From: a virus
Length of the DNA: 59,367 bases
Virus record (IMG/VR): IMGVR_UViG_3300037244_000010
Span: 1-59,367 of that record
Direction: 5' to 3' (one strand)
The translations under genes and the position numbers were made by a program. The notes under the pieces were generated by a model. The model had not been told where the DNA came from, ran no database searches, and was given only the letters and a program-made list of their open reading frames with translations. Of the stretch, positions 1-7,343 are shown piece by piece (positions within the stretch are counted from its first letter, which is position 1; every line of letters starts with the position of its first letter).

Positions 1-340
1 CCGGGGCCTTCGCCTTCTGGTAGGCTTCATAAGCCGGGGCCGTCGCCTTCTGGTAGGCTTCATAAGCCGGGGCCTTCGCCTTCTGGTAGGCTTCATAAGC
101 CGGGGCCGTCGCCTTCTGGTAGGCTTCCTCAGCCGGGGCCTTCGCCTTCTGGTAGGCTTCATAAGCCGGGGCCGTCGCCTTCTGGTAGGCTTCCTCAGCC
201 GTGGCCATCGCCTTCTGGTAGGCTTCATAAGCCGGGGCCGTCGCCTTCTGGTAGGCTTCATAAGCCGGGGCCGTCGCCTTCTGGTAGGCTTCATAAGCCG
301 GGGCCTTCGCCTTCTGGTAGGCTTCATAAGCCGGGGCCGT
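1..340. repeat. 33-bp tandem repeat (left arm of a split minisatellite)
   Basis: About ten head-to-tail copies of a 33-bp unit fill the left edge. Units differ at two positions: ggcct versus ggccg, and ataa versus ctca at the unit end. Because 33 is a multiple of three, the array stays open on the minus strand and encodes an 11-residue repeat of the form YEAYQKA(K/T)APA. The same array returns at 59241-59367. There are no spacers, so this is not a CRISPR. Confidence 0.97.
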
Positions 341-511
341 CCATTGATACCCGCAAGCGTTCAGTAGCCATTCAAGCCAATCGCCACGTTCGCAAGTATT
401 CCATATCGTCAAGAGGTCCAGACCTTTTGACCACCGGCGGGACTCGCCACATGCGCCTTCATCGCGCAACCACTTCGCAAATGCTTCTGCTTCAATTGGA
501 GGCTGTCTCAC
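1..511 (-). CDS. Repeat protein, N-terminal part (CERGDW domain plus 11-aa repeats), runs off the left edge
   Basis: A GTG start at 511-509 overlaps the TAG of the HTH gene (TAGTG). The first ~57 residues contain AFAKWLRDEGACGESRRW and then TCERGDWLEWLL. From memory this matches the small ATCxRGDWLLWL domain common in phage and bacterial proteins and sometimes labelled putative immunity protein; that label is recollection, not evidence of function. From about residue 58 the protein becomes YEAYQKA(K/T)APA repeats, rich in Ala, Lys, Tyr and Glu and probably a helical rod. The frame leaves the window at base 1 with one spare base and continues on the right edge to a stop at 59190. No signal peptide or membrane segment is visible. 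Confidence 0.85.
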   Translation of the reverse strand, partial: MRQPPIEAEAFAKWLRDEGACGESRRWSKGLDLLTIWNTCERGDWLEWLLNACGYQWTAPAYEAYQKAKAPAYEAYQKATAPAYEAYQKATAPAYEAYQKAMATAEEAYQKATAPAYEAYQKAKAPAEEAYQKATAPAYEAYQKAKAPAYEAYQKATAPAYEAYQKAKAP

Positions 512-729
512 TACTTCACCTTTCCTTTCGGTGCCCGCACGTAAGCATCGGGCAGTTGGATGAAACCTACACGCAAGGCCAACTCAGCCGTAAGCGCCTT
601 CTTACCCATCAGGACTTGAGAGATGTACTGGGGCGTGTATCCGAGTCCTGCTGCCACTTTGCTTTGGTTGGACTTTGCAATGAGGTCACGAAGGGCCTGC
701 ATCACGTCGTCTTTGTCGTATTTCCTCAT
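511..729 (-). CDS. Small helix-turn-helix DNA-binding protein
   Basis: The 72-residue product has one recognisable domain. Residues ~21-48 (SKVAAGLGYTPQYISQVLMG) read as an XRE/Cro-type helix-turn-helix, with the TPQYISQVL recognition helix and the GKKALTAELALRVGF tail usual for Cro/CI N-termini. There is no C-terminal oligomerisation or cleavage domain, so it resembles Cro or a short regulator rather than a full CI. The stop overlaps the GTG of the repeat protein. It is the only Cro-like candidate for the operator-like sites in this window, though that link is inference. A 46-bp gap separates it from the gene upstream. Confidence 0.8.
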   Translation of the reverse strand: MRKYDKDDVMQALRDLIAKSNQSKVAAGLGYTPQYISQVLMGKKALTAELALRVGFIQLPDAYVRAPKGKVK

Positions 730-775
730 AGCCGCAACTGTAACCGAACGGTTGTGAGCGTGTCAAGCGGAAAGT

Positions 776-1042
776 TTACCGCGTTGCCGTACTCAAATCC
801 CTAATTCTGCTAAATGGAATGAAAGCATCAGATTCAGAGGAGTGAATGCCGCGCTCAATCCAGTAGCATGTAGGGCATACCGGACCACCGCCCCATTCGC
901 CTTTGTAGTTGTCAGGTACGACTTCATCCTCATACCTTGCGACTCCAAAACTCGGCGCGGATGGAGGCTGTTCAGATGTGCGACCGCAAATGACGCACTC
1001 AATCACATATCGCTGCAAATCAATGACCGTTATGTTGCTCAT
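776..1042 (-). CDS. Small putative zinc-binding protein
   Basis: An 88-residue product with two Cys pairs, CVIC near residue 17 and CPTC near residue 56, spaced like a zinc ribbon. The ATG at 1042 overlaps the stop of the antirepressor gene (ATGA), which favours this frame over the competing frame at 793-1002. No enzymatic motif is visible. It is probably cotranscribed with the antirepressor and RNase H genes. Function unknown. Confidence 0.65.
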   Translation of the reverse strand: MSNITVIDLQRYVIECVICGRTSEQPPSAPSFGVARYEDEVVPDNYKGEWGGGPVCPTCYWIERGIHSSESDAFIPFSRIRDLSTATR

Positions 1043-1779
1043 TCGAAGAACTCCCCTTGCCCATCAGGACCCAAACCGGCGACTTTTGGAGTCAGCCACG
1101 TTATCCCGCGCCCGGTTACGTACACCTGGGCGTAGATGCTGTGTTCTTCGCCCCGCATGTATGGCCGCTCTTTGACTACAAACCGATTGGGAATGTACTG
1201 CTGCAATGGCATGTTGTGAACGTCGAAGATGTGCTCCTGGCGGAGGAAACGAAATAAGCGACTGCGACCTGTCCCGATGATCTTCGCAGCCTCGCTCATG
1301 GTATGGAGTCCCTCGGCGTCGTTGATGCGGTCCACGATCAAAGCCTTGGGCCGCAGGACTCCATTCTCCGCTTCGAGCAGTTGCTTTGCCTCTACGGTCG
1401 CCACCAGCTCTTTGAGGGCGTCCAAGTAGGTAGATGGAAGCGCTGGAGCGGACTTTGCCAGTGCGATATGCTCACACTCGATGAAATACTGCCTCGCCTG
1501 CTTTCCGCGCTCATTGCGCTCCACCATGGAAAGTTCTTTCGCCATATCGATCGAAATTGCGTATTCTTTCGACGGGCGCCCACCGGTGAGGTTTTCCCCG
1601 GAACTGGTGAAAACTAAAAAGTCTGAGTTTTCAACGAATTCGTACTGGTAGATGCGGGACTTGATCCATGTGGAGAAGTCTTTTCCGACCTGTAGAAAAT
1701 TGTGAAGTTCACGCGCGTCAACCGTTGGGATTGACTCATCCTTGAATTGTTTGTTTGATACTTTGATAAGTTCGTTCAC
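1039..1779 (-). CDS. Phage antirepressor, AntA/KilAC type
   Basis: Starting at GTG 1779, the product has about 246 residues. The N-terminal part (VDARELHNFLQVGKDFSTW onward, with ENSDFLVF and the SIDMAKELSMVERNERGK block) is the AntA/AntB antirepressor domain. The C-terminal part (MSEAAKIIGTGRSRLFRFLR and YVTGRGITWL) is the KilAC/ANT DNA-binding domain. Such proteins inactivate a phage repressor or compete for its operators. I chose GTG 1779 because GGAGG lies 7 bases upstream and GTGA overlaps the RNase H stop; an in-frame ATG at 1851 would overlap that gene by 76 bases and lacks such support. Confidence 0.88.
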   Translation of the reverse strand: MNELIKVSNKQFKDESIPTVDARELHNFLQVGKDFSTWIKSRIYQYEFVENSDFLVFTSSGENLTGGRPSKEYAISIDMAKELSMVERNERGKQARQYFIECEHIALAKSAPALPSTYLDALKELVATVEAKQLLEAENGVLRPKALIVDRINDAEGLHTMSEAAKIIGTGRSRLFRFLRQEHIFDVHNMPLQQYIPNRFVVKERPYMRGEEHSIYAQVYVTGRGITWLTPKVAGLGPDGQGEFFE

Positions 1780-2249
1780 TTCGATTCCTCCGGTTGAATC
1801 CTGAAGACCACGCCTTTGTCTTTGAGTACCTGCTTTGACAGGACATCGCAAATCTCGTTCTTATCCCGCGGCACCCAATCGAACTTGATGCGGTCCTCGT
1901 TGCCTTTGAGAAGCTGAATAGCCTCGTCATAGAAAGGCTTATAGAGGCCGCCTTTCATCTTCCACTTGCCCGCGTACCCCAGTCGCCGCGCCGCATCGGC
2001 CGACAGGTGGCAAATCACCAAACGCGAGTCGCCACGAATATGGATCTTGCCGGGATACTTCAACGCTTCCCGCAACGCCGCGCAAAATCCAGAGTATTCG
2101 GCCACATTGTTGCTCATCTTTGGGCCTACTCCGCAATAGCCGTTTCCCTCGTAGACGCTCACTCCGTCAACGAAAACAGCCGCTCCCCATGCTGCGTGAC
2201 CACCAGGATTCCTCGGTTCGCAGCAGCCATCAAACCACGCTTCTATCAT
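1776..2249 (-). CDS. Ribonuclease H-like protein
   Basis: A 157-residue RNase HI fold. It shows FDGCCEPRNPGG with Asp7, NNVAEY with Glu51, IRGDS with Asp74 and a late ICDVLSKQ Asp near residue 138, matching the DEDD metal ligands. It would cut RNA in RNA-DNA hybrids, for example replication primers. The ATG at 2249 starts directly before the first beta strand and has an AAGGAA element upstream; an upstream ATG at 2282 would add 11 unmatched residues. It is the first gene of the left-edge minus operon. Confidence 0.88.
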   Translation of the reverse strand: MIEAWFDGCCEPRNPGGHAAWGAAVFVDGVSVYEGNGYCGVGPKMSNNVAEYSGFCAALREALKYPGKIHIRGDSRLVICHLSADAARRLGYAGKWKMKGGLYKPFYDEAIQLLKGNEDRIKFDWVPRDKNEICDVLSKQVLKDKGVVFRIQPEESK

Positions 2250-2345
2250 CGGACCGTTCCTTTCTTTGGTAGAACTTATCAACCCCGTCAGGACGCAAGT
2301 AACTTTGGCTCAAGAGCCCGTCTACCTGCTTATTAAATTGAATTC
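2250..2345. promoter_or_regulatory. Control region with two operator-like sites
   Basis: The stretch upstream of the RNase H operon contains two sites shared with other intergenic regions: ACTTATCAAC at 2274-2283 (reverse GTTGATAAGT) and GCTTATTAAA at 2328-2337 (reverse TTTAATAAGC). The same two site types flank the promoters at 10.5-10.6 kb and 21.95 kb. I could not define a convincing -35/-10 pair here, so the promoter itself is inferred. Confidence 0.45.
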
Positions 2346-2377
2346 CAGAGTGTTTGCGCTCTATTGGAGTCCTGAAG

Positions 2378-2555
2378 ATGATCGCTACCCCATCGACAGA
2401 AAACCTCTACACAGGACCAATCGGCAGCAGCTAGCTGTGGTTCCGATTCCGGCGTTTTCGCGGGCTGGAGATCAATCCCCAGGTCATGCGCCCAAAGTTA
2501 GCAAAAGCATTTGCGCTCTACACTGAAACCCGTGCCGAGGCGCAAGAATGCGATT
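2378..2555 (+). pseudogene. Possible broken ORF with an internal amber codon
   Basis: An ATG at 2378 preceded by GGAG opens an 18-codon frame that ends at TAG 2432-2434. The same frame stays open afterwards to TGA near 2555 and reads like real protein (RFRGLEINPQVMRPKLAKAF, then ALYTETRAEAQEC). This may be a gene broken by one nonsense change, or chance. TAG is used as a genuine stop elsewhere here, so recoding is unlikely. The rest of 2300-2690 shows nothing I can name, apart from two copies of tttgcgctcta at about 2353 and 2510. Confidence 0.25.
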
Positions 2556-2698
2556 GAAGAAGAGCAAGCCGAATTGTCGGGGTCTTTTTCATTTGCCTCT
2601 TGAATCCCTCAGCGATTGCAGAATAGACCAATTCCGCTCAGTACGTCAAATTATTTTTTAGGATTGCGTTATAAAGTTCTCGGTTGCACAACATCTGG

Positions 2699-2862
2699 TG
2701 GTATGATTACTGACGTGGGGGAGAAGTGGCGCAACTCCCTTCATCCGGCCTCGCCCTCAGCAAGCGTAACCGACACCCCCACACCTCTTTCAGAGTAACA
2801 ACCCGAAGAAGCCAGACTCCGAGCGCTGGCACAGGAACCCGGCCAACCAGCCGGGTTTTCTG
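2699..2862 (+). ncRNA. Candidate small RNA with its own extended -10 promoter and terminator
   Basis: TGGTATGAT at 2699-2707 is an extended -10 box. About 130 bases later a strong hairpin with a T-run closes the unit just before the dps gene. Between them no ORF has a ribosome binding site, and the strand is rich in complementary runs (gtggggg against cacccccac at ~2714 and ~2777). I infer a short noncoding transcript. It could equally be a leader whose transcription ends before dps unless antiterminated. Confidence 0.35.
2834..2862 (+). terminator. Rho-independent terminator upstream of dps
   Basis: AACCCGGC and GCCGGGTT form an 8-bp stem with a short loop, followed by TTTCT. It separates the control region from the dps transcript. 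Confidence 0.75.
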
Positions 2863-2910
2863 TTGGGCATCAGGACCCAAAACGCTTACAATGTCTGCGA
2901 GGTGACTACC

Positions 2911-3408
2911 ATGGAATTCCCAAACGTAGACGGAGGCTCAAACGTGCAAGATGGTTTCAGTCCTGCGAACGTTGATAAGCTCTCTGAATCGTTGAACGCG
3001 CTGCTGGCCGACTGCTTCGCTTTGTACCTGAAGACAAAGAACTTCCACTGGCACATGACCGGCCCGCACTTCCGCGACTGGCACCTGATGCTGGACGAGC
3101 AAGCCGCGCAAATCTACAGCATCACCGACGACATTGCGGAGCGGGTGCGGAAGATCGGCGGGACCACAATCAAGTCAATTGGACAGATTGCCCGTTTGCA
3201 GCGGATTCAGGACTCAGATGAGCCCGGCCCGGCACCCGAGGACATGCTCAAGGAGCTTCTGGCCGACAACAGGACCCTTATCACCCAACTGCGGAGCGCC
3301 CATACGGTCTGTGCCCTGGCCGACGACTACGCCTCAACTGCGATGATTGAGGTGTGGATCGACGAAGCGGAGCGGCGCGCGTGGTTCCTCTTCGAGGCGA
3401 CTCGATGA
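2911..3408 (+). CDS. dps: Dps-like mini-ferritin (DNA protection during starvation)
   Basis: A 165-residue product of usual Dps length. All five inter-subunit ferroxidase ligands are in place: His46 in FHWH, His58 and Asp62 in DWHLMLDEQ, Asp73 and Glu77 in ITDDIAER, with the spacing of E. coli Dps (51/63/67/78/82). Dps forms a dodecamer that oxidises ferrous iron with peroxide, stores it and may coat DNA. I chose ATG 2911 because GAGGTG lies 8 bases upstream; an upstream in-frame start at 2863 falls near the terminator. Its place next to packaging genes and carriage by a phage are uncommon. It has a basal N-terminal tail but no obvious Lys-rich DNA-binding stretch. Confidence 0.93.
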   Translation: MEFPNVDGGSNVQDGFSPANVDKLSESLNALLADCFALYLKTKNFHWHMTGPHFRDWHLMLDEQAAQIYSITDDIAERVRKIGGTTIKSIGQIARLQRIQDSDEPGPAPEDMLKELLADNRTLITQLRSAHTVCALADDYASTAMIEVWIDEAERRAWFLFEATR

Positions 3409-3608
3409 ACCCTGCCGATATTCTCAACGCTATCGGCGCGCTGCCGAGTGTCAAGACTGTGCATATGGCGAAGCTAATCTCATCTACCGGGGGAGTATCC
3501 CCGTGGTGCGCAAAGACTCCGCGGCGCATCAATCTCAAGAAGGCTTTGTGGACCAACCGATGGGAAGCTGTTACGTGTGCTAGATGCGTAAAAGCTAAAG
3601 CGAATTAA
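3405..3608 (+). CDS. Small protein with C-terminal CxxC
   Basis: A 67-residue product translationally coupled to dps (ATGA at 3405-3408). It is basic, with WCAKTPRRINLKKALW in the middle and CARC near the end. A second Cys in WCA might complete a metal site. No family recognised; the coupling suggests joint expression with Dps. Confidence 0.6.
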   Translation: MNPADILNAIGALPSVKTVHMAKLISSTGGVSPWCAKTPRRINLKKALWTNRWEAVTCARCVKAKAN

Positions 3609-3775
3609 GATGCTTTATAATCCCGTCATGGTGGTAAATCCAATGGCCGACAGGACCCAAAAGACACTACCCAAGCCCCGAGTCCAGCTCTTCGTACACC
3701 TCTTGGTGTGTGAGCGTGGCTCGGCCTTGCGTTCGGAGCGTGTCCTGATCCTGCCGGCGAAGCGGGCGGCGTAGC
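3609..3775 (+). promoter_or_regulatory. Putative promoter and structured leader of the packaging genes
   Basis: TATAAT at 3614-3619 is a perfect -10 hexamer, without a clear -35. The following 150 bases contain no gene but several hairpins; the best is an ACACC/GGTGT stem with TCTT loop near 3698-3712, extended by GCTC/GAGC. A CAGGACCC octamer sits near 3653. I infer a transcribed leader for 3776 onward. Confidence 0.4.
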
Positions 3776-3970
3776 ATGGCTGTACTACAAAAGCCTTTGA
3801 CTATGGAAGACATCCGCGCGCTGAACGTGAACCATCACCGATGTGACGGGAAGACATGCTCTTGCCGGTGTCAACGCCGTTGGCTCATTGACGTGTGGGA
3901 AGTGTTCATGGGGCCTGACCCGCGTTGGGCATGTAGATGTCACTGCGACTTCAAGAAAACAAAGGTTTAA
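3776..3970 (+). CDS. Small Cys-rich protein
   Basis: A 64-residue product with a dense Cys pattern (CDGKTCSCRC near residue 23, then CRCHC near residue 53), suggesting a zinc-binding fold. Its start overlaps the first TGTACTACA site at 3781. It sits 7 bases before the terminase small subunit. The family is unknown; the frame is supported by position and composition rather than by a strong ribosome binding site. Confidence 0.5.
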   Translation: MAVLQKPLTMEDIRALNVNHHRCDGKTCSCRCQRRWLIDVWEVFMGPDPRWACRCHCDFKKTKV

Positions 3971-3977
3971 TAAACTC

Positions 3978-4409
3978 ATGGCAAACCTCGTAAAAGGCCC
4001 TCCACCTCGTTCAAAACGCTCCCCTAAAACGCGCGCGAAGTTCCTTGAGGCTTTGAAGGCTACAGGGAACATCAGTAAATCGTGCAAGTTGAGCCGTCTA
4101 CCGAAGACATGCGCCTACGAGTGGCGCCGGCAGGATGAGGAGTTCCGGCAAGCGTGGGATGAAGCCCAAGTGGAGGGCGAGGCGGTGCTTGAGGATGAGG
4201 CGAAGCGCAGGGCCTATGAGGGCGTGAAGAAGCCGGTCTACCAGGGTGGGAAGCGCGTGGGCTATGTCCAGGAGTACAGTGATACGCTTTTGATCTTCCT
4301 GCTGAAGGGAACGAACAAGGCAAAGTTCGGTGACCGCACCACGCTGGCCGGCGACAAAGACAATCCAGTGCAGGTGAGCGTGCTCGATAGTATCCTCAAG
4401 GGAGAATGA
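3978..4409 (+). CDS. terS: Terminase small subunit
   Basis: The 143-residue product carries a homeodomain-like HTH near residues 17-50 (RAKFLEALKATGNISKSC followed by TCAYEWRRQDEEFRQAW). A later segment, DTLLIFLLKGTNKAKFGDR, is characteristic of many phage small terminases. It recognises the packaging site and recruits the large subunit. Start ATG 3978 follows a GTTTAATAAAC operator-like palindrome at 3965-3975; the ribosome binding site is weak. Its stop overlaps the large subunit start. An in-frame ATG at 3843 would add 45 residues that look like a shadow of the preceding gene. Confidence 0.85.
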   Translation: MANLVKGPPPRSKRSPKTRAKFLEALKATGNISKSCKLSRLPKTCAYEWRRQDEEFRQAWDEAQVEGEAVLEDEAKRRAYEGVKKPVYQGGKRVGYVQEYSDTLLIFLLKGTNKAKFGDRTTLAGDKDNPVQVSVLDSILKGE

Positions 4410-6136
4410 AGCCGCTCACTGTAGTACAGAAGGCCAAAATCCGTAGTACACTCGTGAACCCAGTCAAGTTTGTACTACATTGGCTGGGGTCCGACTTGTG
4501 GAGCGTGCAGAAAGAAATCGCCATGGCGCTCACAAAGCCCCAGGCGAAGGTCAACGTAAAAGCGTGCCATAGCAGCGGCAAAACTTTTGAAGCGGCGCAA
4601 CTCGCGCTTTGGTGGCTGGCCCGGTACGAGAACGCCATCGTGGTGACCACGGCACCCACGAAAAAGCAGGTCGAGGTCCTGATGTGGGGTGAAATCCACA
4701 AGGCCCTCGTCAAGAGCAAGTATCCCTTCCCATCTGCAAACCTCACCAAACTTGAGTTTGATAAGACCAAGTACCCGATGCGGTACGCGCTCGGATTCAC
4801 GACGACCGTCCAGCAACAGAACGAGGGTGTCAAGTTCCAAGGCTTCCACGCTGACCACGTGCTCGTCATCATCGACGAAGCTCCTGGCGTTGATCCGAAG
4901 ATCATCGAAGCGATCGAGGGCATCCGGGCTGGCGGCGATGTGCGCATCCTGAAGCTGGGCAACCCTACCATATCTTCTGGCGCCTTCTACGACGAGTTCC
5001 ACAGCAAGCGCGCCAGCATCCAACCGTTCACAATCTGCGCGTTCGACACACCCAACTTCAAAGGCATCAAGCTTTCATATGAGGCTCAGGACTCAGAAGG
5101 TGCCCCGATCACCGTAACGCTCGGTGATCCCGCCGGCCGCGACCTGATGGACCTGACAGAGGAAGAGCTTGACCAGAACGTGATGCCTTGGCTGACCACC
5201 AGGCGGTGGGTCAAAGAGCGGTTTGAGGAGTGGGGGCCGGGAGACTTCCGCTGGGATTCACGCGTGATGGGAGACTTCCCCTCTCAGAGTCCTGATGCCC
5301 TGCTGTCCCTGGCATGGCTCGAGCGCGCTCAACGGGACACGCGGACCTACGAGGGGAAGGTAGACATCGGCATCGACGTGGCGGGTCCTGGCGAGGATGA
5401 GACGGTGATGGTGGCGCGGTGCGGCTTCCAGATTCTCGAGATTGTCGGCTGGGGCAATCCAGATCCCCGCGGCGAACTGGTGAGCGCGCTCCGGAAGTAT
5501 GGAGACAGAATCGGGATCCTCAACGTTGACTCGGCCGGCATCGGATACTACTTGCACAAGCACCTCCAAGACCTTGGCTTTCCATCGAATGCTGTCAACG
5601 TGGGCGAGTCTCCGGCCGACAAAGAGCAGTTCGTGAACCTCAAAGCTGAGCTGTACTGGGGCCTGCGGATGCGCGCGAAGTCCGGAGACCTATCAGGACT
5701 CGACGACGAGACGACCATTTCCCAGCTTGCCAGCATCCGGTGGAAGCCGAACAGCCGGGGGCAAACAGAGATCGAGTCCAAGGAAGCGATGCGGAAGAGG
5801 GGCGTCAAGAGCCCGGACCGCGCCGAGGCGATCATGCTGGCATTTGCCAAGGTGGCAAAGAACGGCGCCGGGCTGCTGGAGTACTACCAGGGCATCACGG
5901 CGGTGCAAACTGGTGGAGAACAGGACTCAAACCCAAAGACTCCCGGCTTTAGACCTGCACCTACCGTCACTACGCCCGTCAAAGCACCGGCTCTGACCGC
6001 CTACAACCGCGCTATGGCTGCCCTTGCGCCCCAAGACCTTTGTGATCATTGCGGCAAACCTCTTGGCGATACCGTAGTTGAAGAGGGCATACGCCGGATG
6101 CACCCCGACTGCGCAAGGCCGTCGTGGGCGTCCTGA
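4406..6136 (+). CDS. terL: Terminase large subunit (ATPase-nuclease)
   Basis: A 576-residue DNA-packaging motor. The ATPase half has a Walker A variant KACHSSGKT (residues ~52-60) and Walker B VLVIIDEAP with Asp157-Glu158. The RNase H-like nuclease half has VDIGIDVAG (Asp near 320-324), NVDSAGIG (~373) and DRAEAIML (~470). The C-terminus carries an extra zinc-like module (CDHCGKPLG, then HPDC), which is not standard for the family. ATGA coupling to terS supports the start. The first 80 bases contain three TGTAGTACA-type sites. Confidence 0.97.
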   Translation: MKPLTVVQKAKIRSTLVNPVKFVLHWLGSDLWSVQKEIAMALTKPQAKVNVKACHSSGKTFEAAQLALWWLARYENAIVVTTAPTKKQVEVLMWGEIHKALVKSKYPFPSANLTKLEFDKTKYPMRYALGFTTTVQQQNEGVKFQGFHADHVLVIIDEAPGVDPKIIEAIEGIRAGGDVRILKLGNPTISSGAFYDEFHSKRASIQPFTICAFDTPNFKGIKLSYEAQDSEGAPITVTLGDPAGRDLMDLTEEELDQNVMPWLTTRRWVKERFEEWGPGDFRWDSRVMGDFPSQSPDALLSLAWLERAQRDTRTYEGKVDIGIDVAGPGEDETVMVARCGFQILEIVGWGNPDPRGELVSALRKYGDRIGILNVDSAGIGYYLHKHLQDLGFPSNAVNVGESPADKEQFVNLKAELYWGLRMRAKSGDLSGLDDETTISQLASIRWKPNSRGQTEIESKEAMRKRGVKSPDRAEAIMLAFAKVAKNGAGLLEYYQGITAVQTGGEQDSNPKTPGFRPAPTVTTPVKAPALTAYNRAMAALAPQDLCDHCGKPLGDTVVEEGIRRMHPDCARPSWAS

Positions 6137-6212
6137 AGATGTAGTACAGATTTATCTTGCAATCCCGTGTTTTCCTGTACTACACTTTTGTACTACAGGA
6201 GGAACCGACACC

Positions 6213-6386
6213 GTGAAACTCCACCGCATGATTGAGCGCACGCTGGACAAACTGCGAGACCACTCGCCTCAGGCGCACGAACTGGCCAAGGTGATCGCTG
6301 GCACGCTTTGGCAGGACGATGGAACGATTGACTACCGGCGTGAGCACGTGAACCTGCTGGCGGCTGAAATGAGGAAACACAAATGA
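6213..6386 (+). CDS. Small hypothetical protein
   Basis: Translation from GTG 6213 gives 57 residues, mostly charged and helical (ERTLDKLRDHSPQAHELAK). AGGAGG lies about 10 bases upstream and decides the start; the upstream part of the same frame overlaps the terL end and the TGTACTACA sites. Its stop overlaps the next ATG. Function unknown. Confidence 0.65.
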   Translation: MKLHRMIERTLDKLRDHSPQAHELAKVIAGTLWQDDGTIDYRREHVNLLAAEMRKHK

Positions 6387-6538
6387 AGTGTAAGAACTGC
6401 GGAGAGGAAATCGAAGCTATCGCCTATCACGGGCATACGTGGCGCCACATCAAGACGGCACTATTTATGTGCATGAAAGACAGGAAGCCCGTTCGCGGGT
6501 CTAAGTGCTATTTTGAAGCTGAACCGGAGGCCAAATGA
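6383..6538 (+). CDS. Very small zinc-ribbon-like protein
   Basis: Fifty-one residues beginning MKCKNCGEEIEAIAYHGHTW. The CxxC followed by HxH and a later Cys in SKCYF suggest one zinc site. Start and stop overlap both neighbours by four bases (ATGA), the pattern of a genuine coupled gene. Function unknown. Confidence 0.6.
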   Translation: MKCKNCGEEIEAIAYHGHTWRHIKTALFMCMKDRKPVRGSKCYFEAEPEAK

Positions 6539-7071
6539 GCGTACACATCAACATCCGCATACCGGACGAGTTGGCGGCAAGGATTGACGAACGGGCCAAA
6601 GCGGAGTCAATGAGCCAGACGGCGGTGATCGTGAATTGGCTTTGGTCTGCATCGTCTCCCACTGTCATTCAGGTGCCGCCGATGAGTCCTGAAGTCGTTG
6701 CTGAATTCCAGAAGGCTATGGACGCGCAACCGCAGGGCAAGATTACGGCTATGGGTGGGATGCGAGACAGCCCGAAGCGGCTCAAGCCGGTTACCGCCCT
6801 CGTCAGGACCCCCAAAAAAGTCTTCGGCCCCAGCCGTCTCGAAGCGATCCTCCCTGATTTGGCGATTGCCGCTGGAGTTTGGCATGGAGCGCCGCCGAAG
6901 AACCTGAAACTGGCACGCGAGACCAAACCTAAGCGCGGCCTTGGCAGGACTCAAAAGCCAAAGGACGGAACCGTAAGTGAACAGACGCAAGGATGGATTG
7001 ACGTTATCAAAGGCAAGCCACTGGTAACCCACGCACCGGGCTGCAAGTGCCTGATGTGCCAAGGAAAGTGA
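6535..7071 (+). CDS. Ribbon-helix-helix protein with C-terminal CxxC
   Basis: The first ~40 residues (NIRIPDELAARIDERAKAES then SQTAVIVNWLW) form an Arc/MetJ-type ribbon-helix-helix DNA-binding domain. A long basic linker follows, and the C-terminus ends in CKCLMCQGK. It may regulate genes of the packaging/head operon or act as a DNA-binding accessory factor. GGAGG precedes the ATG. Two CAGGACYC octamers and one inverted copy lie inside the gene. Confidence 0.72.
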   Translation: MSVHINIRIPDELAARIDERAKAESMSQTAVIVNWLWSASSPTVIQVPPMSPEVVAEFQKAMDAQPQGKITAMGGMRDSPKRLKPVTALVRTPKKVFGPSRLEAILPDLAIAAGVWHGAPPKNLKLARETKPKRGLGRTQKPKDGTVSEQTQGWIDVIKGKPLVTHAPGCKCLMCQGK

Positions 7072-7077
7072 GTAGCG

Positions 7078-7317
7078 ATGAAATATTCAGATTTCTATGG
7101 AAAAGATGAGCGTCCATTTTTGATACCGTACATGGATGATCGGGCTAGACTTACTGGGTATTTCCGGGAGCACATGGAATCGCCAATTCTTCCGCCAAAC
7201 CCCACGGTATTCATAAGCCGGAGAAGTAAACTATGGGAATCGGTATGCCAAGGGTGCGGATGCATTAACGGCCACCTCCCAGAAATGCACAAAAGAACTG
7301 GAATCCCTATCGGTTGA
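7078..7317 (+). CDS. Small hypothetical protein
   Basis: Seventy-nine residues with CQGCGC near residue 58. The base composition is more AT-rich than its neighbours. It lies 6 bases after the RHH gene with a GTGAGTAGCG leader. No family recognised. Confidence 0.5.
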   Translation: MKYSDFYGKDERPFLIPYMDDRARLTGYFREHMESPILPPNPTVFISRRSKLWESVCQGCGCINGHLPEMHKRTGIPIG

Positions 7318-7343
7318 TACACTAGACCACGGGAGCACACACC

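Larger units (their letters stand above)
3781..6197. repeat. Cluster of TGTAGTACA/TGTACTACA sites around the terminase genes
   Basis: Exact 9-mers at 3781-3789, 4420-4428, 4471-4479, 6140-6148, 6176-6184 and 6189-6197, plus a one-mismatch copy at 4442-4450. They fall in three groups: before terS, at the start of terL and just after terL. One more exact copy lies far away at about 37035. Position beside the terminase suggests packaging-site or terS binding repeats; operator sites are the alternative. Confidence 0.8.

Noticed and set aside
1-340. Direct repeats resembling a CRISPR array
   Set aside because: Units are contiguous 33-mers without spacers and keep a reading frame.
793-1002. Alternative 69-aa minus-strand frame
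   Set aside because: Competes with 776-1042, which has the coupled start and Cys pairs.
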